Position numbers and translations under genes: made by a program. Below the pieces are notes generated by a model, which ran no database searches, was not told the DNA's origin, and saw nothing but the letters and a program-made list of their open reading frames with translations. A DNA stretch of 64,000 nucleotides from Dactylosporangium roseum (GTDB lineage Bacteria; Actinomycetota; Actinomycetes; Mycobacteriales; Micromonosporaceae), in contig NZ_CP073721.1 in assembly GCF_025264685.1 (NCBI RefSeq), positions 3,277,001-3,341,000 of the forward strand. The letters are read 5' to 3'. This document shows positions 19,091-27,731 of the stretch, one piece after another; the first letter of the stretch is position 1; every line of letters begins with the position of its first letter.

Positions 19091-21922
19091 CTACGTCGTG
19101 GCCGCTCGACGGGCGGGTTGGCCGGGTGAGCGGTGGAGTTTGGCCCGGAGCTGGTCGGTGTCAGGATGGTTGAGGTCGTCGAGGATGGCGAGGGCCTCCC
19201 GCCACGCGGCCTCGGCGGCGGCGAGGTCGCCGGTGGCGTCGCCGATGTTGCCGAGCTGGTGGAGGATGTCCGCCTCGTCATAGCGTGCGCCGAGTTCGCG
19301 GCTCAGGACGAGGGCGCGCCGGTAGCACTCGATGGCCTGGGTGTGGTTGCCGAGCTGATGGTGGGCGAAGCCGATGCTGTCCCAGGTGGCGGCTTCTCCG
19401 GCGCGGTCCCCGAGTTGCTGGAGCAGGTCGAGGGCCTGCTCGCAGTGCAGCAGCGCCTGCCTGTGATCGCCGAGCTGGGCATGGCACCAGCCGACCGCGT
19501 TGAGGGCGTCCGCGTGCCCCCTGCGATGGCCGACGGCCCGGTAGAGGTCAAGGGACTGCTGGGCGTGGTCGACGGCCTTCCGGTAGTCGCCCTGCCGGTC
19601 CCACAGCGAACCGAGGTTCTGGTGGATCTGCGCCTGGCCGTACCGGTCGCCGACCTGCCGGTACAGCTCGAGGGCGTGCTGCAGGTGTGTGTGCCCGTCG
19701 GCGTGGCGGCCGAGCCGGCTCAGGCCGCCGGCGAGGAAGCGGTGGGTGAAGGCCTGCGCCGAGGGGTCTCGAAGCCGCCGAGCGGCGTGCAGGGCGGCCT
19801 GCCAGACGGCGGTGAGATCGGACCAGTGCCCCTGGCGGTCGAGGAAGGTGTCGAGGGCCCAGGCGAGCTGGCAGGTGCTGGCGTCGAGTCCGGCGTCGGC
19901 GGCGTGTCGCAGGACGGCGAGCAGGACGGGACGCTCCACGCTGAACCAGGCCATCGCCTGCTGATGGTCGGCGAACTGTTGCGGATACGTGCCGGACGAA
20001 GGCGGGGTCAGCGGGATGCTGCCCGAGTCACGGTGTGGACGTAGCAGCCGGTCCGCGTTGTGGGCGGTGTGCGTGTAGTGGTCGAGGACCCTCGTGAGGG
20101 CGGCTCGACGCTCGGGGTCGGAGTCGTGGACCTGCGCGAGGTCGGTGGCATAGGCGCGCAGCAGGTCGTGGAAGGCGTATCGGCCGGGCCGGTGCTCAGC
20201 GATGAGATGGGCGTGGGTGAGCTCGGCCAGCAGCGGCCGCAGTCGGGATGGGGGGAGACCGGTGAGGCTGGCCGCCGCGGTGGCTGGGATGTCGGGGCCG
20301 GGATGCAGGCCGAGGAGCCGGAACAGCCGCGCGGCGGGTGGGGTGAGGGTGACGTACGACCAGGAGAACACCGCCCGTACGTCGGTGGTCGGGTCGGTGT
20401 CGGCGAGCGCGTCGAGGCGGGTACGGGCGTCGTGTAGCTCGGCGGCCAGTGCGGCCAGCGAGAAGTGTGGATGGGTGGCGGCGCGGGCCGCGACGATCGC
20501 CAGGGCCAGGGGCAGCCGCGCGCATCCGGTGACCAGTGCATCGACCGCGTCGGACTCGGTGGCGACCCGGCGCGCGCCCAGGCGGCGCGTGAGGAGCTCG
20601 CGGGCCTCCTGCGGGGTGAGGAGGTCGAGGGGGAGTGGGTGGGCGCCGGTGGCGGTGACGAGGCTGGTGAGCGGGTTGCGGCTGGTGATCAGGACCAGGC
20701 AGCCGGGTGCGCCGGGCAGCAGCGGGCGGACCTGCTCGCTGTCGCGGGCGTTGTCGAGCACGACGAGCATCCGCTTGTCGGCCAGCACGGTGCGGTAGAG
20801 GGCGGTCTGGGCGCTGCGCTCGGTCGGAATGCGCTCGGGCGGCATCGCAACGGCGTCGAGGAACCCGCGCACCGCGTCGGTGGGATCCACCGCCGCCCCG
20901 CCCGGATCGAAGCCGCGCAGGTCGACATACAGTTGCCCGTCGGGGAATCGTTTGGCGTTGCGGTGTGCCCAGTGCACGGCGAGGGCGGTCTTGCCCGCGC
21001 CGGCGGTGCCGGCGATCGCGGAGATGACCACCGCGGTGGCCCCTCCGCCGACGGTGGCAGCGAGGGCGTCGAGCTGGGCGAGCTGGTCGGTGCGGCCGGC
21101 GAAGCCGCGCACATCCGGAGGTAGCTGCGCCGGTACCGCGACCCCGGCGGGCGCTGTCCCCAGAGGCGGGGGCACATCTGCGTCGCGACGCAGGATCGCC
21201 TGGTACACCGCTGTCAGCTCGGCCCCCGGCTCCTCGGCGAGCTCGTCGTCGAGGCGCCGCTGGGCGGCCGTGTAGCAGTCCAGGGCGTCGGTGCGGCGGC
21301 CGACTGCGTACAGCGCCCGCATCAACATCGCAGGTAACGTCTCGACCAGCGGGTACTGGTCGATCAGGTCGGCCAGGGGGCTGATCACGACGGTGGGGTT
21401 GCCGGCCTCGATCTCGGCGTAGGCCCAGCCCAGCACCGCGTCGCGGTGCTCGGCGTGCCAAGCGTCGCGGGTCCGTGCGGCCCAGTCCCCGGCAAGCGCG
21501 GCGAGAGGCGCGCCGCGCCACAGGCCGACGGCCTCGCGCCACAACGCCAGCCGTTCGACCGTCGCCACGTCGGCGTTGGCGGCCTGTGCGGCCAGGCGGC
21601 GGAACCGATGGACATCAACCAGGTCGGGATCGATGTCGAGGACATAGCCCCCGCGGCGGCGCACCAGCGCGGGCGGCGTGTGCCCCGTCGCACCCGCCTT
21701 CCGGAGCAGGCCCCGGATGTTGGCGATGTGGGTCTGAACGGTCCGGCGCGCGCCCTGCGGCGGGGGTTGCCGCCACACGCGGTCGATGAGCGTCTCCTGC
21801 AGCACCAGCCGGCCGGCGTCGGTGACCAGCGCCGCGAAGACCAGGCACCGCTGGGGCGGGCCCACGTCCAGGACCTTGTCACCCACGGAGAACTGCACCG
21901 GCCCGAGGACCCGAAACTGCAT
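19091..21922 (-). CDS. AfsR/SARP-family regulator with NB-ARC and TPR domains
   Basis: The 943-residue protein opens with an OmpR-type winged helix (MQFRVLGPVQFSVGDKVLDV, then ALVRRRGGYVLDIDPDLVD) and a BTAD helical domain to about residue 245. An NB-ARC ATPase follows with a P-loop (IAGTAGAGKTALAVHWAH) near residue 305 and an ADKRMLVVLDNARDSEQV Walker B. At least six TPR units close the chain. AfsR-like proteins activate antibiotic or morphological genes in response to nucleotide and protein ligands. The divergent secreted-protein gene at 22061 starts 139 bases away and is a candidate target. Length and order match the family; nothing is missing. Confidence 0.95.
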   Translation of the reverse strand: MQFRVLGPVQFSVGDKVLDVGPPQRCLVFAALVTDAGRLVLQETLIDRVWRQPPPQGARRTVQTHIANIRGLLRKAGATGHTPPALVRRRGGYVLDIDPDLVDVHRFRRLAAQAANADVATVERLALWREAVGLWRGAPLAALAGDWAARTRDAWHAEHRDAVLGWAYAEIEAGNPTVVISPLADLIDQYPLVETLPAMLMRALYAVGRRTDALDCYTAAQRRLDDELAEEPGAELTAVYQAILRRDADVPPPLGTAPAGVAVPAQLPPDVRGFAGRTDQLAQLDALAATVGGGATAVVISAIAGTAGAGKTALAVHWAHRNAKRFPDGQLYVDLRGFDPGGAAVDPTDAVRGFLDAVAMPPERIPTERSAQTALYRTVLADKRMLVVLDNARDSEQVRPLLPGAPGCLVLITSRNPLTSLVTATGAHPLPLDLLTPQEARELLTRRLGARRVATESDAVDALVTGCARLPLALAIVAARAATHPHFSLAALAAELHDARTRLDALADTDPTTDVRAVFSWSYVTLTPPAARLFRLLGLHPGPDIPATAAASLTGLPPSRLRPLLAELTHAHLIAEHRPGRYAFHDLLRAYATDLAQVHDSDPERRAALTRVLDHYTHTAHNADRLLRPHRDSGSIPLTPPSSGTYPQQFADHQQAMAWFSVERPVLLAVLRHAADAGLDASTCQLAWALDTFLDRQGHWSDLTAVWQAALHAARRLRDPSAQAFTHRFLAGGLSRLGRHADGHTHLQHALELYRQVGDRYGQAQIHQNLGSLWDRQGDYRKAVDHAQQSLDLYRAVGHRRGHADALNAVGWCHAQLGDHRQALLHCEQALDLLQQLGDRAGEAATWDSIGFAHHQLGNHTQAIECYRRALVLSRELGARYDEADILHQLGNIGDATGDLAAAEAAWREALAILDDLNHPDTDQLRAKLHRSPGQPARRAATT

Positions 21923-22060
21923 TGGCGATCCCCAATCATCAGGAGATTCCTACTCCCTCCCGCCGGGCATTGGCAATCCGTTGACAAATTGACCTACACC
22001 TCTCGCCGAAGCTCGGTTAGCGGCGTCGGACGTCGATCATTTCGACAGAGTGGAGGATTC

Positions 22061-22822
22061 GTGTCCAAGCTCCGAATACCGTTGTTGCGGGTCGCGGCAC
22101 TCGCGGCCGTCGTGGTGACAGGGTCGGCGATGCTCGCCGCGCCGGCCGCGGCGGGCAGCGCGCCGACATTGCTGGCAGGCGGCCAGTTGAGCAGCCAGTC
22201 GGCCAGCGGGTACACCCTCTCCGTGGTCGACCCGACGACCGGCCAGGAGGTGATCCGGGAGGTCGGGAGTTTCGAGTTCGAGTACGAGGCCGGAGCCGTC
22301 GTGCGGGCAGGGGTCAATACGCCGAACTGCAACAAGGCCATTCCGGACTTGCAGGTCGCGTCGAAACTCCCCGACGCCCAGACCAACGTGTGTGGCGACC
22401 CGCCGCGACGGCCGCCGCAACCGCCGCCGGGGACTCCGCCGGGGTCCCCGCAGCCACCGCCCGCCGGCCGCATGTACTGCCAGACCATCTGGACCGCGTA
22501 CAAGATCTACATCGTGTACGGGCCGACGCTGCTCACCTGGAAGTTCAGCTTCCGGCGCTGCTGGGACGGCACCAACGTCCGGACGCCGAGCAGCACCGAC
22601 AGCCTGCTCGTCTCCAGTCCGGCGATGCGGGTCAGCGGCACGAAGAACCAGTACATCGGACCCGCACCGGCCTCGGTGGTCACGATGCGGTACGAGGGGC
22701 ACGAATTCGTCTATTGCCCGTTGGTCGTGGGGGGCGTGCAGTGCATCGCCGCATTCCACCCGCGAATCGAGTTCACCTTCCTGGGCAACGGTGGCTGGCT
22801 GAACCAGAGCTACCTGGGCTGA
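22061..22822 (+). CDS. Secreted protein of unknown function with proline-rich linker
   Basis: The 253-residue protein starts at GTG 22061 after GGAGG. A signal peptide (RIPLLRVAALAAVVVTGSAM, then LAAPAAAGS) is followed by a domain of about 90 residues, a proline-rich linker around residues 109-135 (RRPPQPPPGTPPGSPQPPPA) and a second domain with paired cysteines and aromatic residues (TAYKIYIVYGPTLLTWKFSF, then RRCWDG). I do not recognise a family. The divergent SARP regulator suggests regulated export, and disulphides are likely outside the cell. Confidence 0.75.
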   Translation: MSKLRIPLLRVAALAAVVVTGSAMLAAPAAAGSAPTLLAGGQLSSQSASGYTLSVVDPTTGQEVIREVGSFEFEYEAGAVVRAGVNTPNCNKAIPDLQVASKLPDAQTNVCGDPPRRPPQPPPGTPPGSPQPPPAGRMYCQTIWTAYKIYIVYGPTLLTWKFSFRRCWDGTNVRTPSSTDSLLVSSPAMRVSGTKNQYIGPAPASVVTMRYEGHEFVYCPLVVGGVQCIAAFHPRIEFTFLGNGGWLNQSYLG

Positions 22823-22974
22823 CCAGGGCCCGGCATCACCAGCGCGAGCACGACTTCTGTCGATCTTCAGGCCGCCACGCCAGAGGGTCGTACTTCAGGA
22901 GTCGTGCTCGTGTCGGTATGGCCTCACTCCGCCGCCGGCGCGAGGCCTTAGCCGTCGTAGACGGCGACGGCGCG

Positions 22975-23000
22975 TACGGGGAACGACTTCATTCCCCGTA
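22975..23000. terminator. Hairpin downstream of the secreted-protein gene
   Basis: TACGGGGAA-CGACTTCA-TTCCCCGTA is a perfect 9-base-pair inverted repeat with an 8-base loop, about 150 bases after the stop at 22822. It may be a terminator; the interval 22823-23150 holds no gene I can support. Confidence 0.45.
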
Positions 23001-23151
23001 TCGGCGGAGGGAGGGCGGTCAGTGTATGCATGCTAGATCAGCGCCCAAACTCACGCGTCTGCACGCCCGGAGTGTGCCACGGCCCGTCGGGCCGGACTAC
23101 GCGGTGTCATCGCACGATCCGCAGTGAAATCCGGTGGCGTAGGGCACCGCT

Positions 23152-23843
23152 GGAACGGGCGCGGATGGCGCCATCGTCCAGGCGCTGACCGCTCTGCGCG
23201 TCGAGCCGGCAATGACCCTGGCCTCGCTCGCTACGCACCGCTCCGGGCTGCCGCGCCTGCCCAGGTCAGCCGGGCTCGTGCGGCGCAGTGTGGGATTGTG
23301 GCGTCACGGCAGCAATCCGTACGGCGACAGCCTCGACCAGCTCATCGCCCAGACACGGTCGGTAACGGTGGGCAACTCCCGGCCACGTTACTCCAATCTG
23401 GGGTTCGAACTGCTCGGCCACGCGACTGCGACCGCCGCCGGAATGAGCTATCGCGAACTCGTACGCACCCGCATCGCCGACCCGCTCGACCTCGGTGTCT
23501 TCTACGCTCCGGCGACGCCAGCGGAATTGCGAGCCGGCGCACTGACTGGCACGAGCCGGTTCGGACGCGGGCGGCAGCCGTGGACCGGCGAGGCCATAGG
23601 TCCCGGGGGGGCGGCATCCGGGCCACGATCGAGGCGATGGGCCGCCTGACCGCCGCATTGCTGAACGGTTCGGCTCCCGGCGTCAGCGCTCTGGATCCGA
23701 TCACGCAATTCGCCGGAATCGCCGGACGCGCCGTACATATCGGAGCCGGATGGATCACACTCGAGCACGCCGGTTCGTCACGACAGGCCATCATCCAATG
23801 GCACTGGCCGGCTACGCGAGAAACGCATCCGAACGGGTGGTGA
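23152..23843 (+). pseudogene. Fragment of a class C beta-lactamase-like serine hydrolase
   Basis: The frame reads MTLASLATHRSGLPRLPRSA, then RPRYSNLGFELLGHATATAA, which carries the Y-S-N motif of the serine beta-lactamase/PBP4-like family. A one-base shift in the run of seven Gs near 23610 moves the rest (GGIRATIEAMGRLTAALLNG, then APGVSALDPITQFAGIAGRA) into another frame. The N-terminal S-x-x-K segment and the C-terminal part are missing. It is a remnant of an exported hydrolase. Confidence 0.7.
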
Positions 23844-23900
23844 TCCTCGAAGTCCGCGATCGGCCCTGACCGGCTTGGATGACATTCTCGGCAGGCACAA

Positions 23901-23980
23901 GGTTGTACCGCAGACATCAGCGCACCGCGACGACGATGACCTCCGCCGGAAACCGGAACCCGGCGAACGCGGACTTCGCA
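23901..23980 (-). mobile_element. Short IS6-family transposase relic
   Basis: On the minus strand the DNA reads GFRFPAEVIVVAVR, a stop, then CLRYN, which matches the start of IS6-family transposases. A second, better copy (CRFPAEAIVVAARRYLRFNL) lies at 26401-26565. Only about 26 codons remain. Confidence 0.4.
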
Positions 23981-24070
23981 GGCTGCCGCAGATCAGGCCT
24001 GATCGATGACTCCACCGCTCAAGTCTGTCTCGATCTTGCCGACGCTCAATGCAACGGCGCCTCTGTGAGA

Positions 24071-24095
24071 GCCGGAGGGTGAGACTCCCTCCGGC
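24071..24095. terminator. Hairpin before the toxin-antitoxin-like pair
   Basis: GCCGGAGGG-TGAGACT-CCCTCCGGC forms a perfect 9-base-pair stem with a 7-base loop. It insulates the pair downstream from the relics upstream. There is no T-run. Confidence 0.5.
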
Positions 24096-24231
24096 CACCC
24101 GACAGGGCATTTCTCATACCCTCTCGTCTCCCGACGTCACGGTTGGTCGGTGGATCGAGGCTTAGTCCGGGGCGGTTGGTGTCGTCCTTGGTAGCTCAAT
24201 GCTGTCGTGTATGACATTGTGATACGGTTGG

Positions 24232-24516
24232 GTGGTGGTGGAGCGGGAGTACCTATGGACCGATGAGGGCCTTGCTGTCGCCCGTCGTCGCAAGGTTGCC
24301 CTCGATGAGGTCGATCAGGCCCTGCACGCTCCGCCGGGGCTGCGGTTTGAGCGGCGTATCGGTGATCTGCTGCTCGTCGTGATGGGGATGGCCGGCAGTG
24401 GCCGGGTCGTCGCGGTCATGTGCGAGCAGATGTGTCGCACCACGTCGTATCGGATTTTGAGCGTGAAGGCGTTGGCCGGTGCGGAGTTGGATGAGTGGAG
24501 GAGGCGAGTCCTGTGA
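24232..24516 (+). CDS. Small toxin-like protein of a toxin-antitoxin-type pair
   Basis: The product has about 92-94 residues; three GTG codons in a row (24232, 24235, 24238) could start it. It reads VEREYLWTDEGLAVARRRKV, then APPGLRFERRIGDLLLVVMG, RVVAVMCEQM and YRILSVKALAGAELDEWRRR. Size and layout recall RelE/BrnT-like toxins (small beta-sheet RNases with a late conserved Arg), but I cannot assign a family with certainty. The next gene encodes a ribbon-helix-helix protein and its GTG overlaps this stop codon. Just upstream GTAT-GACATTGTG-ATAC is a possible operator. An upstream toxin with a downstream antitoxin is the BrnT/BrnA order. Confidence 0.6.
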   Translation: MVVEREYLWTDEGLAVARRRKVALDEVDQALHAPPGLRFERRIGDLLLVVMGMAGSGRVVAVMCEQMCRTTSYRILSVKALAGAELDEWRRRVL

Positions 24517-24872
24517 GCGGTCCTGACTTCGAGCGGATGTCGAGGGACGAGGTGGTCGCGTGGTTCGACACCTCAGAGGATGTGTCACCGCTGCTGTCCG
24601 CGGTGGAGCCGGTCGCTGATGGGGTTGTCTCCCCGGCGACGGACGGGCCGATGGCGATGATCAGCATCCGGCTGCCGGTCGCGATGGTCGAGGAGCTTGA
24701 CGGTCTCGCGGACGCGCAGCAGGCGCGGCGCTCCGACGTCATCCGGGAGGCACTTGCGTCCTACATCAGGGAGCGGACTGCGCCGGTGGGTCCTGACGAC
24801 GCGCAGCAGGCGCTCGAGGTACTGCGGAAGGTCGTTGCCGGCCGTTTCGACAACCAGGCCGAAGCCGCGTAG
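24513..24872 (+). CDS. Ribbon-helix-helix antitoxin-like protein
   Basis: The 119-residue protein starts at GTG 24513, overlapping the stop of the preceding gene, with GGAGG inside that gene's 3' end. After a 50-residue acidic N-terminus (MSRDEVVAWFDTSEDVSPLL) comes a ribbon-helix-helix DNA-binding domain: MAMISIRLPVAMVEELDGLA, then RRSDVIREALASYIRERT. The acidic part probably wraps the toxin, and the RHH part would autoregulate the operon. The same coupled layout is common in actinobacterial type II modules. Confidence 0.75.
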   Translation: MSGPDFERMSRDEVVAWFDTSEDVSPLLSAVEPVADGVVSPATDGPMAMISIRLPVAMVEELDGLADAQQARRSDVIREALASYIRERTAPVGPDDAQQALEVLRKVVAGRFDNQAEAA

Positions 24873-24944
24873 CCGCAGGGCTCGCTGGCACGCACCCCTT
24901 TACTCAGCCGGTTTATGCTTGGGATGGCTGACGGACTGATTGTT

Positions 24945-24976
24945 ACGCGGCCGGCGCCAGCTCACGCCGGCCGCGT
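24945..24976. terminator. Strong terminator hairpin after the toxin-antitoxin-like pair
   Basis: ACGCGGCCGGCG (24945-24956) pairs perfectly with CGCCGGCCGCGT (24965-24976) across an 8-base loop, a 12-base-pair stem placed 73 bases after the stop at 24872. Confidence 0.75.
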
Positions 24977-25120
24977 GCCGCCCGGACGAGCGGCCCGCCG
25001 AAGCTTGCCGCGCTTCGAGGCGAGATCCAGCTTGTAGGGCTCGTAAATCGGGTTTGGCTACGCGGCCTGCGTGTATTCGTTGATCAGCCCTGTATGTGCC
25101 GAGAATGCCATCCGGGCAGC

Positions 25121-25790
25121 TCAGGCGGCGTGCTCGTATTCGTGAAGGACACCACCGAGGCGGTCACGCCGGTGGATTCTCAGCCGGGCGGGTCGGTCCG
25201 GGTCGGTGATCGGTTCGGGCAGCGGCTTCAGCGGCCGGACATTCGCGATTTCCTGATGCGGTCGGTGCAGGTTGTAGAACCGCTCGTACTCCCGCAGCAG
25301 ATGCCGCTGGTTCCAGATCAATGTCCGGTCCAGCAACTCGCGGCGGCAGGTCCGCACCCAGCGCTCCATGATCGCGTTCATGCGGGGTACCTGGATACCA
25401 CTGAGCACGACCTTGATGCCGGCGTCGGCCAGGATCGCGTCGAACATGGCTGGATACTTGCCGTCCCGGTCCCGGATCAGATACTTGACGTTGCAGCCGG
25501 CGTCTTCGAGATCCATCACCAGATTGCGTGCCGCCTGGCCGACTTAGGCAGCGGTCGGGTGCGCCGTGACGCCCACGACACGGATGCGGCGGCTGGCGTG
25601 TTCGATCACCGTCAGGATGTACATCCGAGATCCGGTCAGCGTCACGGTCTCGATGAAGTCGGCGGCCAGCAGCGCTTCGGCTTGGGAGCGCAGGAAGTCC
25701 GTCCAGGTGGTGGCGGCCCGATCGGGTTGTACCTGCCGACAAATGCGTCCGTGCTGGTCAGCGGGCATTCCGCCAGACGAATGCGATCTT
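25121..25790 (-). pseudogene. Integrase-core (DDE) transposase with in-frame stop
   Basis: The C-terminal half is intact: NVKYLIRDRDGKYPAMFDAI, then GIQVPRMNAIMERWVRTCRR and LIWNQRHLLREYERFYNLHR with PHQE, giving the second Asp and the Glu of the DDE triad. The N-terminal half (LLAADFIETVTLTGSRMYIL, then IEHASRRIRVVGVTAHPTAA) is in the same frame but ends at a stop codon at 25544-25546. The gene is also 5'-truncated. Its family is IS481/IS3-like. Confidence 0.75.
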
Positions 25791-25899
25791 GGTTGTCGGG
25801 TCCCCGTGGCCTGCTTTGCTCTCGCCGTTGGTGACTGCGCCAGCCTGTACAGCGTGCGGCTGTTGGTGCGGCCCGACACGATTCCGTGCTGGCATCGTG

Positions 25900-26215
25900 A
25901 CCTGCATGCTCGCCGCCACGCGGCGGCGTCGCGTCCCCGCCGACGAGGACGGCCGCGCACCATCGGCTCGGTGCGCGCTGGTGCTGCGCCTGGTCCGGGA
26001 GAAGCTCAACGTCATCAGCGCACTGACGACCCAGCACATCCGCCATGTCAACGGCCAGACCCCGCTTGCCCTCGGCAGCCGGCCCGTCGTCCTACCCGCC
26101 CCTCTGTACCGCCTCGTCAACGAACTCGCGGACGCCACGGGTCACACGCCGGCACGCGGCCTGATCAACGCACCGTCCAGATGGCTGTTCCCCGGACGAT
26201 TGTCGGGCGTCTCTG
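25900..26215 (+). mobile_element. Relic of a tyrosine recombinase
   Basis: Plus-strand sequence reads LVREKLNVISALTTQHIRHV, then LALGSRPVVLPAPLYRLVNE and PSRWLFPGRL. Actinobacterial tyrosine recombinases have a similar LxLGxxPVxLPxPL segment followed by WLFPG before the catalytic C-terminus. Neither the N-terminus nor the catalytic RHRY end is present. Confidence 0.5.
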
Positions 26216-26400
26216 AAGATATTTTTCGAGTCAGCCGGGCGGTGCGACCGGTTGATCCGCCTCACCGATGGTCGTCTCGTTGAGGATATCGACCTCTCGG
26301 ACGGGTTGGACGTCGCCGCCAGCCGCGGCCGAGCCGACCGTCTGAAGTAGGGCAGGAGAGGGCACTGCGGCGCCGTTGCGTTGTGGGATCGTTGGACGCG

Positions 26401-26565
26401 TTACACCCATTGGTAGATGGTGACGTGATCGACCTCGACGCCACGCTCGACCAGTAGTTCCTCAACGTCGCGGTAGGACAGGTTGAACCGCAGATACCTG
26501 CGCGCCGCGACGACGATCGCCTCGGCCGGGAACCGACAGCCCGGGTTCCGCAGTGTGCGCCCAGA
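26401..26565 (-). mobile_element. N-terminal relic of an IS6-family transposase
   Basis: The minus strand reads CRFPAEAIVVAARRYLRFNL, then SYRDVEELLVERGVEVDHVT and IYQWV before a stop. This is the conserved N-terminal helix-turn-helix region of IS6/IS26-like transposases. The DDE domain is missing. Confidence 0.7.
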
Positions 26566-26747
26566 GAGCGACCCGGTGCGCGGCGCGTCCAGGGGCCGGT
26601 TGCCCCATGCGGTCGGCACCGTGAGCCGGTCAAACGCGGCCAGGTTCCACGCGCAGGCGGTACACCACGGTATAGCTGAGCAAGGTGCCCGCCGCGGTTC
26701 CGGGCGTCGATGCCGCGTAGACCCCCTTCGGAGGCGCCACCCGTTCA

Positions 26748-27198
26748 GCCCTACCGGTCCAGCAGGCTGCCGAGGCCGTCGATGCCGCCGTCGGGGTACT
26801 GGCCGGACACCTCCGGGGTGGCCTGGAACGGCAGGATCCGGTCGACGTCGCCGGGCCGGGCGACGCGAACCTCGGACAGATCCTCCGGCAGCACCCAGAC
26901 CTGTACTGTCGTGCCCGGCGTGAGCGACGCGGCGTCGTCGGAGCGCAGACGGTACCCCGAGGAACTCCAGCACGTGCTCCTCAATGCCCTCGAAGCGCAG
27001 CCGCAGCCGCACGTTGCGCAGCCGCGAGGCGTACGGGCGGTCGAGTGGGGCGATCTCGACCGCGACGATTTCGGCGCTCAGCCGCGCGCCGCGCCGCAGG
27101 ATGCGCCGATTTTGCCGGTACGCCCCGAGGCCCACGGCCATGCCGGCGCCCACGGCCACGACCGCGCCCACCAGCCCCCACCCGAGGGCCGCCCGCAC
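26748..27198 (-). pseudogene. Frameshifted DUF3592-like membrane protein
   Basis: From GTG 27198 the frame gives one transmembrane helix (ALGWGLVGAVVAVGAGMAVG) and RRGARLSAEIVAVEIAPLDR. After FEGIEEHVLEFLG near 26960 reading switches to another frame: YRLRSDDAASLTPGTTVQVW, then VLPEDLSEVRVARPGDVDRI to a stop near 26748. The join is smooth, so one base is missing or the gene is broken. The layout (a membrane anchor followed by a small soluble beta domain with GARLSAEIV) resembles DUF3592 proteins. Confidence 0.55.
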
Positions 27199-27731
27199 CC
27201 CCGATCGTTGAGGACTGGCTGACGTTGGTCAGCGGCCAGTAATGGACATCCTCATCGCAAGGTCCGCATCGACAAGATCGAGCCCGCCTGACAACTCTGC
27301 CCGGCGGGTGTCAGGTGCCACCCGCACGGTCGATCTCGGCGAGCGCGGCGAGCGCGGCGAGGACGACCTGATCCTCGGGGCCGAGGTGCGCCTCCACCGC
27401 TGGATCGCGTCGACCTCAGGCTCGCCGGGGGCGCCACGCCCGACCGTACGGCTGCCGTGTGTTGGACGAGTCATATGAGTTTGCGGCGCTCACCCAGGTG
27501 ACCGCGGCGAAATAGCGCTCCCGGGCACGCGCGGGCATGCGGACCGCACGGACCCGCACGCGGGCACCCGCTGATGGTGGGGCGTACACAGCGCCGCGGT
27601 CGCCGAGCTGCCAATGCGGCCGCTGCGCGATCGCGGCGACCAGCTCAGCATCATCGGTCCCGGTCTCGACCGTACGTTGACCTGGATGTGGGTCCGGTGC
27701 AGTTGGGCCCGGGTAGTTGGTCGGACGCGGC
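27199..27731. other. Stretch without a supported gene
   Basis: No gene can be supported. A minus-strand segment around 27440-27690 (TDDAELVAAIAQRPHWQLGD, then ARERYFAAVTWVSAANSYDS) looks protein-like but has no start or known motif. It may be the end of a decayed gene. Confidence 0.35.

Noticed and set aside
21446..22060. Longer frame upstream of the secreted protein
   Set aside because: It lies antisense to the SARP gene; the signal peptide begins right after GTG 22061, which has a GGAGG site.
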